Shown: piece by piece, positions 9,224 through 18,583 of the stretch
Layout: every line of letters begins with the position of its first letter
Numbering within the stretch: the stretch's first letter is position 1
DNA from: a bacterium
Lineage (GTDB): Bacteria > ARS69
Length of the DNA: 57,027 nt
NCBI GenBank assembly: GCA_025774805.1
Contig: JALGZR010000082.1
Location: 1-57,027, forward strand
Reading direction: 5' to 3'
Translations under genes and position numbers: made by a program
The notes under the pieces: model-generated
What the model was told of the DNA's origin: nothing
The model's database searches: none
Seen by the model: only the letters and a program-made list of their open reading frames with translations

Positions 9224-10198
9224 ATGAACCCGTCGAGCCCCGCCGGTCGCTACATCCTGGTGGCCATCTTACTGGGCGGACTGCTGGATGCCGCCCGGCC
9301 GAGCGTCCTCTCCGCGGAAACAACGGAGTACGAGGTCACCTTCCGGGCCACGTGGAGCGAGGAGACCCACCCCATCGACTTCCCGCCCAGCCCGCACTTC
9401 TCCGGTCTCATTGGCGGGACGCACTCGGATCTGGTCTCGTTCTGGAACGAGGGCGAGCTGGCCAGCCTGGGCATCAAGAGAATGGCGGAGCTGGGCTCCA
9501 AGACCGTGTTGACCCAGGAGGTTCAGGCCGCGATCACCGCGGGAACGGCCGACGCGGTCCTCTCCGGCGGAGGGATCAATCCCTCGCCGGGGTCCGTCGC
9601 GATGACCTTCGACGTCGACGAGGCGTTCCCCCTCGTGACCCTGGTCTGCATGCTCGCTCCGAGCCCCGACTGGTTCGTCGGCGTCTCGGGTCTGAGTCTG
9701 CGCGAGAACGGTGCATGGATTCCCCAGCTCATCGTCGACCTCGTCGTGTACGACGCCGGCACCGACAGCGGGGAGTCCTACGGGTCCCCGAACGAGCCGA
9801 CCGATCCGCCGGTTCCCATCTTCGAGAAGAACGACGGACCCTTTGCCGAGAACAACGTCGTGGGGACCTTCACGTTCGCCCAGAGAGCGGTCGGCGTCCC
9901 GGAAGGGCTTCCCCGGGACGGGAAACACCTCATATCGCTGGGGCCGAATCCGGTCCGCCAGACGACCCGCTTTCAGATCCGGGTTCCGAGTGGTCGCTCC
10001 GGGGACCTCGCGGTCTACGGAGTGGCAGGGCAGCTCGTCCGGGAGCTCTTCCGCGGGCAGACGTGGGGCGAGCCGGCGACCGTGACCTGGAATCGGGGCG
10101 ACGACCGCGGCGCCCTCGTGCCGGCCGGCGTGTACTTCGTGGCTCTCCGCGTCGATGGCGTTCCGCTGGCCACGGATAAGATCGTGGTGACGCGGTAG
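9224..10198 (+). CDS. Secreted spondin-N domain protein with FlgD-Ig C-terminus
   Basis: I chose ATG 9224 because GAGGAGG at 9213-9219 sits four bases away; the adjacent GTG 9221 is too close. Product 324 residues: signal peptide (YILVAILLGGLLDAA), then a spondin N-terminal-type domain (~residues 35-220) recognised by YEVTFRATWSEETHPIDFP, PHFSGLIGGTHSD, SFWNEGELAS and the late WFVGVSGLSL. The C-terminal ~80 residues form a FlgD-like Ig module (LGPNPVRQTTRFQI, VYGVAGQLVREL, LVPAGVYFVALRV). Bacterial spondin-N proteins are extracellular and of unknown role; the C-terminal module suggests the same export or attachment route as the propeller protein at 645-3191. No partner gene is adjacent on this strand. 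Confidence 0.82.
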   Translation: MNPSSPAGRYILVAILLGGLLDAARPSVLSAETTEYEVTFRATWSEETHPIDFPPSPHFSGLIGGTHSDLVSFWNEGELASLGIKRMAELGSKTVLTQEVQAAITAGTADAVLSGGGINPSPGSVAMTFDVDEAFPLVTLVCMLAPSPDWFVGVSGLSLRENGAWIPQLIVDLVVYDAGTDSGESYGSPNEPTDPPVPIFEKNDGPFAENNVVGTFTFAQRAVGVPEGLPRDGKHLISLGPNPVRQTTRFQIRVPSGRSGDLAVYGVAGQLVRELFRGQTWGEPATVTWNRGDDRGALVPAGVYFVALRVDGVPLATDKIVVTR

Positions 10199-10354
10199 AC
10201 GATTCCCGAAGGCGCAGGACCCGCACGGTTCACCGGACGTCCCTCGAGGAATCGCCGTGCTCACCCCGTTCCCGCGCGTGCGCCGACCGCCGGCCCCCCG
10301 CGTCCGTCTCGGGCCCGATCACCGGCACGGGCTGGGTATGGCCGGCGAGACTCT

Positions 10355-11049
10355 CTACGGTGCGGTGTAGACCAAGTAGGCGCCCCCGAGGATGACGAGC
10401 ACTCCGCAGGCCTGTCGAAGGATGACGGCGCCGCGGGAGCCCTCGTGCCAGTGGAGGGTGCGCTGGACGAGCTGGGCCGAGGTGCCGGCCACGACGATCA
10501 CCAGTGGCCGATGCCGTAGGCGAGCAGCAGGGCGACGCCGTAGATCCAGCTCGCCGAGGCGACCTTGAGCGTGACGCCGAGCATCGGGGCCATGTAGGCG
10601 AACGTGCACGGACCGACTCCGAGGCCGAAGAGCAGGCCGAGGAGCAGCGCTCCGAGAAGGCCCTTCCGGTGTGGGCTCGACGGACCTCCTCGGGTCCAGG
10701 GAAGCGGCACCACGCCGAGGAAGTGGAGTCCCAGAAGGAGGAAGATGAGAGCGAGGCCGTAGTTCACGGTGCCGCCGACATCGCCGAGCATTCGCCCGAG
10801 GCCCGCGGTGATTCCCCCGATGATGCCGATGGTGATCAGGATTCCCACGGCGAAGACGAGCGCAATGGTGAATGCCCGTTTCCCGGATGACGGCCCCTGC
10901 TGGCCGATGAAGGCCACCACGAGCGGGATGCTCGCCAGGTGACAGGGACTCAGAAGGATGCTGAGGATGCCCCAGACCACCGCCGCGCTCACGGCGAGGG
11001 GCGCCGAGCCGTGGACGGCTTCGGTGAGAGTCGAGAAGAGACTATCCAT
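10355..11049 (-). pseudogene. CcdA/DsbD-like thiol-redox membrane protein, frameshifted
   Basis: ATG 11049 starts 3 nt after the thioredoxin stop. The first frame gives five to six membrane segments with the CcdA-type cysteines in LLSPCHLASIPL and GVGPCTFAYMAP, then stops at TGA 10500-10498 right after LLLAYGIGHW. The missing end is in another frame: LVIVVAGTSAQLVQRT...LRQACGVLVILGGAYLVY, ending at 10355. Losing one base (or four) at about 10501-10505 explains the break, and the repaired protein would have about 231 residues, normal for CcdA. CcdA-family proteins carry electrons from cytoplasmic thioredoxin across the membrane. The neighbouring membrane-anchored thioredoxin is the likely partner. 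Whether it is inactive in the cell or only damaged in the sequence cannot be told here. Confidence 0.78.
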
Positions 11050-11052
11050 CGA

Positions 11053-11487
11053 TCACGATCCCGCCCCGGGTCCGGAGGGACGGAGCTCGACGCCGAGCTC
11101 CTTCCACTTCCCGAGAATGGCCTCCCGGCCCATGAACCCCTCGTGACGGAAGCGCTCCTCGCCCGAGGCGTCGAGGAAGATCTGGGTGGGAATCACGCGG
11201 ATTCCCCACTTCTGTCCCAGCGCTGGGTCCTTCCGGACATCGAGCACCTCGACGATCAGAGAGCCCCGGTACTCTTTCGAGAGCCCCTCCAATATCGGAG
11301 CCATCTTCTTGCATGGAATGCACTTGTCGGAGCCGAGATCCACGAGCCGGGGAAGGGGCCTCTCGGTCACCGGCGCGGACGCCGGGTCGGTATCCGCTTC
11401 GGAGGTCGCGTTCCGCGACTCCTTCAAGAGGAACGCGGCCACGAAGACGAGGACCGCGCCGGCCCCGATGACGATTCTCCTGGTCAA
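11053..11487 (-). CDS. Membrane-anchored thioredoxin-fold protein (CIPC)
   Basis: 144 residues from a TTG start at 11487, supported by AGAGGAGAA six bases upstream. One N-terminal membrane anchor (VIGAGAVLVFVAAFLL) is followed by a thioredoxin domain with the active-site motif CIPCKKM (~residues 56-62) and the cis-Pro segment RVIPTQIFLD. The domain would lie outside the membrane. The ccdA-like gene follows after 3 nt, so the two are probably translationally coupled and form an electron-relay pair. Substrate unknown. Confidence 0.85.
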   Translation of the reverse strand: MTRRIVIGAGAVLVFVAAFLLKESRNATSEADTDPASAPVTERPLPRLVDLGSDKCIPCKKMAPILEGLSKEYRGSLIVEVLDVRKDPALGQKWGIRVIPTQIFLDASGEERFRHEGFMGREAILGKWKELGVELRPSGPGAGS

Positions 11488-11553
11488 ACGAGTTCTCCTC
11501 TCTCGGCCCCCGGGACGCTCACCGGATGCAGCTTCCTCGGCGGCCGAGCTTGC

Positions 11554-11784
11554 TTAGAGCAGGTTCCGAATCTCTTCGATTGAGAGCAGTCTGCCACTGC
11601 TCTTGAGCTGCCCGTCGATGGCGAGCCCCGGGGTCACCATCACGCCCATGCGGGCCATCTCGTTCAGGTCGCTGATCTTCACGAGCTCGTACTCGATGCC
11701 GAGAGCTTCCGCCGCGGCCTCGGCGTTCTCCGCGAGCTTGGTGCACTTCGGGCAACCGGTGCCCAGGATCTGAATCGTCTTCAT
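11554..11784 (-). CDS. Small redox-active disulfide protein (thioredoxin-like, CPKC)
   Basis: 76 residues, ATG at 11784 with AGGAG six bases upstream. MKTIQILGTGCPKCTKL carries a CxxC at residues 11-14, followed by the thioredoxin-fold signature GVMVTPGLAIDG. Length and motif match the 'redox-active disulfide protein 2' family (TIGR00412/Thioredoxin_3), cytoplasmic proteins often encoded beside DUF318/UPF0718 permeases, as here (9 nt from the permease stop). It may deliver electrons or metal/metalloid to the permease; that is inference. Confidence 0.88.
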   Translation of the reverse strand: MKTIQILGTGCPKCTKLAENAEAAAEALGIEYELVKISDLNEMARMGVMVTPGLAIDGQLKSSGRLLSIEEIRNLL

Positions 11785-11793
11785 CCGGTTCTC

Positions 11794-13095
11794 CTATTCG
11801 ACAAGCCAACCGTAGAGAATCCCGCTCACCGTCGCCATGACGACGACCAGGGAGATGTAGGCCAGGGTCCTCCTCGTCCCGAGAACGCTTCGAATGACGA
11901 GCATGTTGGGCAGACTGAGTGCGGGGCCGGCGAGAAGCAGCGCGAGCGCGGGCCCCTTTCCCATTCCGCTTCCCAGGAGCCCTTGAACGATCGGGACCTC
12001 GGTCAAGGTGGCAAAGTACATGAACGCTCCGGCCACGGAAGCGAAGAGGTTCGCGCGGACGGAGTTCCCGCCCACCGCGGCGCTCACCCACTCGCCCGGA
12101 ACGAGGCCCTCGTGACCCGGGCGCCCCAGGAGGGCGCCCGCCGCGAGAACCCCGAGGAGGAGAAGGGGCAGTATCTGCTTCGCGAAGCCCCAGGACGAGT
12201 CGAACCACTCCCGGAGCTCTCCCTCCGCGCTGCTCGTGAGCACGGAAAGCGCGACGATCGCGCCCGCGAAGGGAACCATCGGAACTCGGGGGAAGAGGAG
12301 CGCCAGCCCCAGAACGAGAGCGGCGGAGGCCGCGACGGGCCACCGGGGCGCACGGAACCAGGCTGCCAGAATGATGCCGAGCCCCGCACCGCAGGCGCCG
12401 GTGAGGATCCAGCGCGCGGAATGGATCGCGCTCCAGAGTCCCGCGGGCTCGGCCGGCGGCGCCCAGTTGGCGAAGATCAGAATGCCGACCATGGACGCGA
12501 AGTAGAGGGCGTCTTGCCCGAGGCTCCGGGACGGCGCGGCGTCCGGGTCGACCCCGGCATCGCCCGCGCACCCATCGGCATCGCCTCGGAAGAGGACGTG
12601 CATGAGAAGCCCGATGACGACACCGAACACCACGGCGCCGAGGGCGCGTGCTACGCCGAGCTCGAAACCCAGAATCCGCGCCGTCAGGATGATGGCGAGA
12701 ACGTTGATGGCCGGACCGGAGTAGAGAAACGCGGTGGCCGGGCCGAGCCCCGCGCCGCGCCGGTAGATGCCTGCGAAGAGCGGAAGCACGGTGCAGGAGC
12801 AGACGGCGAGGATGGTGCCGGAGACCGAGGCGACGCCGTAGGCGAGGACCTTGTGGGCCTTCGCGCCCAGGGACCGCATGACCGACGCCCGGCTCACGAA
12901 CGTCGCGATGGCGCCCGCGATGAAGAAGGCCGGAACGAGGCAGAGAAGGACGTGCTCCCGGGCGTACCACCTCACGAGGTGGAGCGACTCGCGAAGGGCG
13001 CTGTCGAATCGGGCGTTCTCCACCGGAAGCCAGAAGCAGACGAGAAAGACCGCGACGACGGCGACGAGGGGCTTCCATTCGCTCTTCCAGCTCAT
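11794..13095 (-). CDS. UPF0718/DUF318-family permease (ArsP-like)
   Basis: The ATG at 13095 begins MSWKSEWKPLVAVVAVFLV; an upstream in-frame start at 13146 would add a 17-residue tail that lies in a dispersed repeat and is less likely. About 433 residues with 8-10 membrane segments. The diagnostic stretch is AVCSCTVLPLFAGIY followed by GAGLGPATAFLYSGPAIN, and a second related half ends with GPALALLLAGPALSLPNM. Some family members (ArsP) export organoarsenicals; others are of unknown substrate. Position in the ArsR - permease - thioredoxin - CcdA array suggests metal or metalloid efflux coupled to thiol chemistry. Confidence 0.85.
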   Translation of the reverse strand: MSWKSEWKPLVAVVAVFLVCFWLPVENARFDSALRESLHLVRWYAREHVLLCLVPAFFIAGAIATFVSRASVMRSLGAKAHKVLAYGVASVSGTILAVCSCTVLPLFAGIYRRGAGLGPATAFLYSGPAINVLAIILTARILGFELGVARALGAVVFGVVIGLLMHVLFRGDADGCAGDAGVDPDAAPSRSLGQDALYFASMVGILIFANWAPPAEPAGLWSAIHSARWILTGACGAGLGIILAAWFRAPRWPVAASAALVLGLALLFPRVPMVPFAGAIVALSVLTSSAEGELREWFDSSWGFAKQILPLLLLGVLAAGALLGRPGHEGLVPGEWVSAAVGGNSVRANLFASVAGAFMYFATLTEVPIVQGLLGSGMGKGPALALLLAGPALSLPNMLVIRSVLGTRRTLAYISLVVVMATVSGILYGWLVE

Positions 13096-13117
13096 GCCGG
13101 CTCTTGGCTCCCGGCAT

Positions 13118-13160
13118 GCATCTCTCGCCAGCCTCTGCTGCGGCAACGGCTCGCCGCGCC
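13118..13160. repeat. 43-nt dispersed repeat, copy A
   Basis: 39 of 43 positions match the copy at 34577-34619, including the exact core GCCTCTGCTGCGGCA. Copy A lies just upstream of the chosen permease start. No coding role is evident. Confidence 0.5.
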
Positions 13161-13219
13161 GGGTGAGAGACCCAGGCGGGACACGAAGGCCCGTCGCCGG
13201 TGCCGGAGAGGGGCGAGGA

Positions 13220-13540
13220 TCACTTCGTCAACTCCGCCTGCCCCCTCGCACGGGACTCCAGCACGGACTCCACACAGGAGAAGAAGTTCAGCACGCAGGG
13301 GACGAGGAGCGAGTAGAAGACCTGGGAACCACGTTTCTCGTCCCGGACGATGCCGGCGTTCTTGAGAACCGAAAGGTGCTTCGAGATCGTCGAGACGTCC
13401 GCCCCGACCATCTTCGTGAGGTCGAGTACGCACCGCTCCCCCCGGGACAGCTCCTCGACGATGAAGAGCCGGGTGGGGTGGCCCATCGCCTTGATGATCG
13501 CCGCGCGGGCCTCGTATCGGGCTTTCTCCCGTGCCTTCAC
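13220..13540 (-). CDS. ArsR/SmtB-family repressor
   Basis: 106 residues from GTG 13540, with GGAGGA five bases upstream. Winged-helix ArsR domain: MGHPTRLFIVEEL, GERCVLDLTKMVGAD, recognition helix STISKHLSVLKNAGI, wing RGSQVFYSL. Cys residues in GERCVLDL and in the C-terminal CVLNFFSC are placed where ArsR-type sensors bind metal(loid)s or undergo oxidation. First gene of the permease-thioredoxin-CcdA array and probably autoregulated through the palindrome at 13555-13584. Inducer not determinable from sequence; thiophilic metal or redox is the best guess. Confidence 0.9.
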   Translation of the reverse strand: MKAREKARYEARAAIIKAMGHPTRLFIVEELSRGERCVLDLTKMVGADVSTISKHLSVLKNAGIVRDEKRGSQVFYSLLVPCVLNFFSCVESVLESRARGQAELTK

Positions 13541-13554
13541 GTGCTTCCTCCGAT

Positions 13555-13584
13555 CATTTGGCCATTATACCAAATAGCCAAATG
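13555..13584 (-). promoter_or_regulatory. Operator and -10 box of the ArsR operon
   Basis: CATTTGGC (13555-13562) and GCCAAATG (13577-13584) are perfect inverted arms with a 14-nt spacer. On the minus strand the spacer contains a consensus -10 box TATAAT (13569-13564), so a dimer bound to both arms would block polymerase. The -35 is weak (TGGTCG near 13587). The repressor start lies about 20 nt downstream. The AT-rich island stands out in the GC-rich surroundings. Confidence 0.75.
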
Positions 13585-13728
13585 TCCGACCAGACCGGAC
13601 CCGGGCGCGGAGACCGAAGGGAGGTCGGGCGCCCGGAGGAGGCCGGCCGTAAGAAGAGGAGGCCAGCCGGGCGTGGACGGAGAAGGATTGCCGGGCGTGG
13701 AGGGTACGCCGGCACGGACTCGGGGAGC

Positions 13729-14781
13729 TCAGCCGGAGGGTGCTCCCCCGGGGTGGCGGGCGGGTGCGATCCTCCGGCCCACCGCGGCGGCGATCGGTCT
13801 CAGCTCGTCCATCAGCTTCGTGAAACCCTCGAGGAAGAGGCTCTGCTCGCCGTCGCACAGCGCCTTCTCCGGAGCCGGATGGACCTCGATGATGAGCCCG
13901 TCCGCCCCCGCCGCCACGGCCGCTTTCGCCACCGCCGGGATGTAGTCCCGGATACCGGTGGCGTGACTGGGATCGACGATGACCGGCAGGTGACTGCTCT
14001 GCTTGATGACGGGAACGGCCGAGATGTCCAGCGTATTGCGTGTCGCCCTCTCGAAGGTGCGAATTCCCCGCTCGCACAGAATCACTTGATGGTTGCCGTT
14101 CGAGAAGACGTACTCCGCCGACAGAAGAAGCTCCTCGACGGTCGACATCATTCCCCGCTTCAGCAGCACGGGCTTACGAGCCCGGCCGACCGCCTCGAGA
14201 AGGGTGTAGTTCTGCATGTTCCGAGCGCCGACCTGCAGGATGTCCGCATACTCGCAGACCAGGGGGACGAGCTCGGGCGACATGACCTCCGTGACGATCG
14301 CGAGCCCCGTCTCCCGCTTGGCCTCCCGCAAGATCTCCAGGCCTTCCTGACCGAGGCCCTGGAAGCTGTAGGGAGAGGTCCGCGGCTTGAAGGCGCCTCC
14401 CCGCATCACGCGCGCACCGGCGTCGCGGACCGCCCGCGCGGTGGCGATCTGGATCTCGCGCGACTCCACCGAGCACGGCCCGGCCATCACGACGATCTCC
14501 TCACCGCCCACCGACGTACCGTTCACGCGGATCACGGTGGCCTCGGGCTGGAACTCCCGATTCACCAGCTTGAAGGACGTCGAGATGGGAGTGATCTTCT
14601 CGACCCCGGGCAGCTCCGAGATGTGCTCGAGCGGCGCCGTCTGCTTCGCACCGAGGACCCCGATCACCGTCTGCCGTGCTCCGTGGGAAGGACGCGCCTT
14701 GAATCCTCCGGTCTCGATTTCCCGAATCACGCAGCCGATCTCCGAGACCGACGCCCCCCGCTTCATGATCACGATCATCAT
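13729..14781 (-). CDS. aroF: 3-deoxy-7-phosphoheptulonate synthase (DAHP synthase, type I-beta)
   Basis: 350 residues. The first ~70 form a ferredoxin-like regulatory domain ([16 protein letters not shown]), then the barrel: [73 protein letters not shown], which supply the PEP, erythrose-4-phosphate and metal-binding residues. It condenses PEP with erythrose-4-phosphate, the first shikimate step. Last gene of the trp operon; start overlaps the trpA stop by 4 nt (ATGA). The N-terminal domain predicts feedback control, but the effector (Phe, Tyr, Trp or other) is not readable. Confidence 0.94.
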   Translation of the reverse strand: MMIVIMKRGASVSEIGCVIREIETGGFKARPSHGARQTVIGVLGAKQTAPLEHISELPGVEKITPISTSFKLVNREFQPEATVIRVNGTSVGGEEIVVMAGPCSVESREIQIATARAVRDAGARVMRGGAFKPRTSPYSFQGLGQEGLEILREAKRETGLAIVTEVMSPELVPLVCEYADILQVGARNMQNYTLLEAVGRARKPVLLKRGMMSTVEELLLSAEYVFSNGNHQVILCERGIRTFERATRNTLDISAVPVIKQSSHLPVIVDPSHATGIRDYIPAVAKAAVAAGADGLIIEVHPAPEKALCDGEQSLFLEGFTKLMDELRPIAAAVGRRIAPARHPGGAPSG

Positions 14782-15590
14782 GCTCGAACCTCGTTGGACG
14801 GATTGATGGCCAGTTGGATCTCGTCCAGGAATCTCCGCACCTCGGCAACGGGGTTGCCGTCGGCGGCGGACTCCCGGACGATTCGGACCAGGGCGCTGCC
14901 GATGATCACGCCGTCGGCGATGCGCGTGGCCTCCTGGGCGAGCCGGCGACCGGATACCCCGAAGCCGACGTAGAGGGGGAGATCGGCGTGCCGGCGGACC
15001 TCACCGACGAAGGCGTCGAGGTCCGCGGCGCGGGCACTCCCGGCACCCGTCACCCCGGTGATCGAGACGAGGTAGAGAAAACCGCTCGCCTGGCCGGCGA
15101 TGCGGCGCACGCGATCGGTCGGGGACGTGCGGGCCACCAGATCGACGAGTGTCACTCCCTCGGCCGTGAGCGCGCGGCGAGCGTCGGCCGACTCCTCGAG
15201 CGGAACGTCCGGCAAAACGAGACCGGCCACGCCCGCCTTTCCGGCGCGGCGGGCGAATGTCTCCAGGCCCATCCGCAGGATGGGGTTGTAGTACCCCATC
15301 AGCACGATGGCGACATCGTTCTCGGCTTCGGCTCGGGCCGCGAGATCCAGGGTTCTCCCCAGCGTCATGCCGTGGGCCAGCGCGTGCTGCGAGGACTCCT
15401 GAATGGTGGGTCCATCGGCAATCGGGTCGGAGAACGGGACGCCGAGCTCGACGATCTCGCAGCCGGCCGCGCCGGCGGCCGCGATCAGAGACAGAGTCGT
15501 CTCCTCGTCGGGGTACCCCGCCGTGAAGTACGGCACGAGGCTCTTGCGACCGGAGCTCCGGAGGGTTTCGGCGGTTCGGGCGAGTCTCAT
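14778..15590 (-). CDS. trpA: Tryptophan synthase alpha subunit
   Basis: 270 residues, normal length. Motifs: [11 protein letters not shown], catalytic Glu in [18 protein letters not shown], catalytic Asp in [12 protein letters not shown], phosphate-binding [10 protein letters not shown] and [11 protein letters not shown]. Cleaves indole-3-glycerol phosphate to indole and glyceraldehyde-3-phosphate and passes indole to TrpB. The start overlaps the trpB stop by 4 nt, so synthesis is probably coupled to its partner. Confidence 0.96.
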   Translation of the reverse strand: MRLARTAETLRSSGRKSLVPYFTAGYPDEETTLSLIAAAGAAGCEIVELGVPFSDPIADGPTIQESSQHALAHGMTLGRTLDLAARAEAENDVAIVLMGYYNPILRMGLETFARRAGKAGVAGLVLPDVPLEESADARRALTAEGVTLVDLVARTSPTDRVRRIAGQASGFLYLVSITGVTGAGSARAADLDAFVGEVRRHADLPLYVGFGVSGRRLAQEATRIADGVIIGSALVRIVRESAADGNPVAEVRRFLDEIQLAINPSNEVRA

Positions 15591-16792
15591 GTTTTCGGGA
15601 ACTCCTCGATGCTCTCGACGTCCTTGTCGCCCCGACCGGAGAGATTGATGATCACGATTCCGCCTTCACCCGACTCGCCGCCCACGAGACGACGGGTGAA
15701 CGCGATCGCGTGGCTCGGCTCGAGAGCGGGCAGTATGCCCTCCTCACGGGCCAGGTCGCGGAATCCGGACAGGGCCTCGTGGTCGGGGACCCGCTCGTAC
15801 GAGACCCTGCTCGAGTCCTTCAGGAAGCTGTGCTCGGGCCCGACGCCGGGATAGTCGAGTCCCGGGGCGATGGAGTGGGCGGGGCGGACCTGACCGTCCT
15901 CGTCTTGCAGGAGGTAGCTGAGCGATCCGTGCAGGACTCCCGGAGCTCCCGCACAGAGCGCGGCCGAGTGTCCGGCCGCCGATCCGCCCGCCTCGACCCC
16001 GTACAACTTCACGTCGCGGTCCTTCACGAAGGCCGTGAAGATCCCCAGCGCGTTGGATCCCCCCCCGACGCAGGCCACGACGTGAGTCGGGAGGCGACCT
16101 TCGGCCGACAGGATCTGCCGACGCGCCTCCCGGCCGATGACCGCCTGGAAGTCCCGCACGATCGTCGGATAGGGGTGAGGACCGACCGTCGAGCCGAGCA
16201 CGTAGTGCGTCGTCTTGACGTGGGTGACCCAATCGCGGATCGCGTCGCTGGTCGCGTCCTTGAGAGTGCGGCTGCCCGAGGCGACCGGCCGGACCTCGGC
16301 CCCCAGCAGCTCCATCCGCAAGACGTTGGGGCGCTGCCGGTCGATGTCCAGCTCTCCCATGTACACCGTGCACTCCAGCCGCGCGTGCGCGGCGACCGTC
16401 GCGGTGGCCACCCCGTGCTGTCCTGCGCCGGTCTCGGCCACGAGTCGCCTCTTGCCCATTCGGCGGGCCAGCAGGGCCTGTCCCAGACAGTTGTTGATCT
16501 TGTGCGCGCCGGTATGATTGAGGTCTTCGCGCTTGAGGTAGATTCGGGCCTTCCCGCCGAAGCTCTCACCGAGGTTCGCCGCGAGGTAGAGCGGGGTCGG
16601 CCGACCGGCGTAGTGTTGCAGCAGCGCGTCCAGTTCGGTCCGGAAGACCTCGTCGGTTCGGGCCGCATCGTAGACCTCCTCGAGCTCCAGCAGGCACGGC
16701 ATCAGCGTTTCCGGGACGTACTGGCCTCCGTATTCTCCGAATCGGCCCTTCCGCCGTTCGGTGTCCCGGCTCGTATCATCCGCGATCGTCAC
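15587..16792 (-). CDS. trpB: Tryptophan synthase beta subunit
   Basis: 401 residues. N-terminal [20 protein letters not shown] lysine in [29 protein letters not shown]; phosphate cup [13 protein letters not shown]. These are type-1 TrpB signatures (partner of TrpA), not TrpB2. Condenses indole and serine to tryptophan. The start at 16792 overlaps trpC by 17 nt. Confidence 0.96.
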   Translation of the reverse strand: MTIADDTSRDTERRKGRFGEYGGQYVPETLMPCLLELEEVYDAARTDEVFRTELDALLQHYAGRPTPLYLAANLGESFGGKARIYLKREDLNHTGAHKINNCLGQALLARRMGKRRLVAETGAGQHGVATATVAAHARLECTVYMGELDIDRQRPNVLRMELLGAEVRPVASGSRTLKDATSDAIRDWVTHVKTTHYVLGSTVGPHPYPTIVRDFQAVIGREARRQILSAEGRLPTHVVACVGGGSNALGIFTAFVKDRDVKLYGVEAGGSAAGHSAALCAGAPGVLHGSLSYLLQDEDGQVRPAHSIAPGLDYPGVGPEHSFLKDSSRVSYERVPDHEALSGFRDLAREEGILPALEPSHAIAFTRRLVGGESGEGGIVIINLSGRGDKDVESIEEFPKT

Positions 16793-17558
16793 CGAGCAAC
16801 TCCTCGAGTTTGAGCCCCGGATCGGGGGCGTCCAAGAGCGCGCTCCCGATCAAGAAGGCGTCCATTCCGGCCTGCGTAAGCTCCCGGATCGTCTCGCGGC
16901 GGCTGATTCCGCTCTCGGCGACACGGAGAATGTCACCGGGAATCTCCCGCGCGAGCCTCCGGCAGGTGTCGATCGACACCTCCATGCTGTCGAGATTCCG
17001 GTTGTTGATGCCGATGATCCCGGCGCCCGCCGCCACCGCCCTCCGGAGGTCGGTCGCGTCGTGGCACTCGACCAGCGCGGCCGCTCCGAGCTCCCGAGAG
17101 CAGGCGAGCAGGCGGGACAGGTCTCCGTCCGAGAGAATGCGGACGATCAACAGGACGGCGTCCGCCCCCGCCGCGCGCGCCTCGACCAGTTGGTACGGAT
17201 CGACGAAGAAGTCCTTCGCCAGCACCGGCAGATTCACGGCCCGGCGCACGCGGGACACGTCGGCGAGACGCGTACCGAAGTGGGTCTCGTCCGTCACAAC
17301 GGAAATGGCGGCGGCGCCGGCCGCCGCGTACACCTCGGCGAGCTTCTCCGGCGCCGCCTGCTGGCGGAAGGCACCTCTCGAAGGCGACCGGCGCTTGATC
17401 TCCGCGATGATCCGGCCGCCGCCGGCGATGGCGGACGCGAAGTCCCGGACCGGTTGCGCGGCCGCCTCCTCGCGCAAGACGTCGAGGGGGCGCCGGTCCT
17501 TCTTGAGGGCGACTTCGGTTTCCTTCGCCTGCAACATCCGGGGGAGGAAGCCGCTCAT
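16776..17558 (-). CDS. trpC: Indole-3-glycerol-phosphate synthase
   Basis: 260 residues, a single-domain enzyme: [65 protein letters not shown]. Closes the indole ring from CdRP. It is not fused to TrpF, and no separate trpF is present in the operon or window. Start overlaps the trpD stop by 4 nt. Confidence 0.96.
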   Translation of the reverse strand: MSGFLPRMLQAKETEVALKKDRRPLDVLREEAAAQPVRDFASAIAGGGRIIAEIKRRSPSRGAFRQQAAPEKLAEVYAAAGAAAISVVTDETHFGTRLADVSRVRRAVNLPVLAKDFFVDPYQLVEARAAGADAVLLIVRILSDGDLSRLLACSRELGAAALVECHDATDLRRAVAAGAGIIGINNRNLDSMEVSIDTCRRLAREIPGDILRVAESGISRRETIRELTQAGMDAFLIGSALLDAPDPGLKLEELLGDDRG

Positions 17559-18583
17559 GACGCCTCCCCGGCGCGTCGGCTCGAGGCGCGACGGAGATCC
17601 TCGAGCAGTCGCTGCGCGTCGCCGCTTTCGATGGCCTCTCGCGCCAGGTCGACGCCGTGGGCGACGTCGCCGGCCCGGCCGGCCAGGACGGCCACGAATC
17701 CCGCGTTGAGCAGGACCGCGTCACTTCGGGGCCCTCCGTTGCCGTTCAGGACGTGCAGGATGTGAGCCGCGTTCTCGGCCGACGACCCGCCACCGATCTC
17801 GTCCAAGCCGGCCCGGCGGAGCCCCGCGTCCTCCGGAGTGAACTCGTAGGTGCGAACCCGGCCGTCGGACCACTCGCTGACCACGGTTTCGCCAGCGATG
17901 GAGACCTCGTCGGTGCCGTCCCGGCCGTGCACCACGAAGGCTCGCTCGGCCCCCAAATCGCCGAGCACCCGACACACCGGCTCGGTGAGGTCCGGGGCGA
18001 ACACGCCGAGGAGCTGGCGCTTCACGCCCGCGGGATTCGTCAACGGTCCGAGCAGGTTGAACACGGTCCGGATTCCCAGCTGCTTTCGCACCGGGGCGGC
18101 GTGCTTCATCGCCGGGTGATGCCGGGGCGCGAACAGGAACCCGATGCCGACCTCGTCGATGAGCCCGGCCACCTCTTCCGGTTCGAGCTCGATCCGCACG
18201 CCGAGCGCCTCCAGCACGTCGGCACTGCCGCAGGACGACGAGACCGCGCGATTGCCGTGCTTGGCGACGGGCACTCCCATGGCCGCCGCGACCAGGGCCG
18301 TGGCCGTCGAGATGTTGAAGGTCTGCCGGGAGTCGCCACCCGTGCCGCAGGTGTCGACCAGCCCCTCGCGCCCCGGGGAGATCGGCACCGCCTTTTCCCG
18401 CATGGCGGCGGCGAACCCCGCGATCTCCGTCACGGTTTCCCCCTTCATGCGCAGGGCGACCAGGACGGCGCCGATCTCGGCGCCGCTCAACTCTCCCGCC
18501 ATGATGGCGGACATCAGGTCGTGCGCCTCCGAGTTCTTCAAGTCCTCCCGCCGCAGCAGCTTTCCGAGTGTGGCGGTGGTCAT
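17555..18583 (-). CDS. trpD: Anthranilate phosphoribosyltransferase
   Basis: 342 residues. LSGAEIGAVLVALRMKGET at the N-terminal helical domain; VDTCGTGGDSRQTFNIST (PRPP loop); KHGNRAVSSSCGSADVLEAL; GIGFLFAPRHHPAMKH; LLGPLTNPA. Transfers the phosphoribosyl group from PRPP to anthranilate. Not fused to TrpG, which precedes it with a 4-nt ATGA overlap. Confidence 0.96.
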   Translation of the reverse strand: MTTATLGKLLRREDLKNSEAHDLMSAIMAGELSGAEIGAVLVALRMKGETVTEIAGFAAAMREKAVPISPGREGLVDTCGTGGDSRQTFNISTATALVAAAMGVPVAKHGNRAVSSSCGSADVLEALGVRIELEPEEVAGLIDEVGIGFLFAPRHHPAMKHAAPVRKQLGIRTVFNLLGPLTNPAGVKRQLLGVFAPDLTEPVCRVLGDLGAERAFVVHGRDGTDEVSIAGETVVSEWSDGRVRTYEFTPEDAGLRRAGLDEIGGGSSAENAAHILHVLNGNGGPRSDAVLLNAGFVAVLAGRAGDVAHGVDLAREAIESGDAQRLLEDLRRASSRRAGEAS

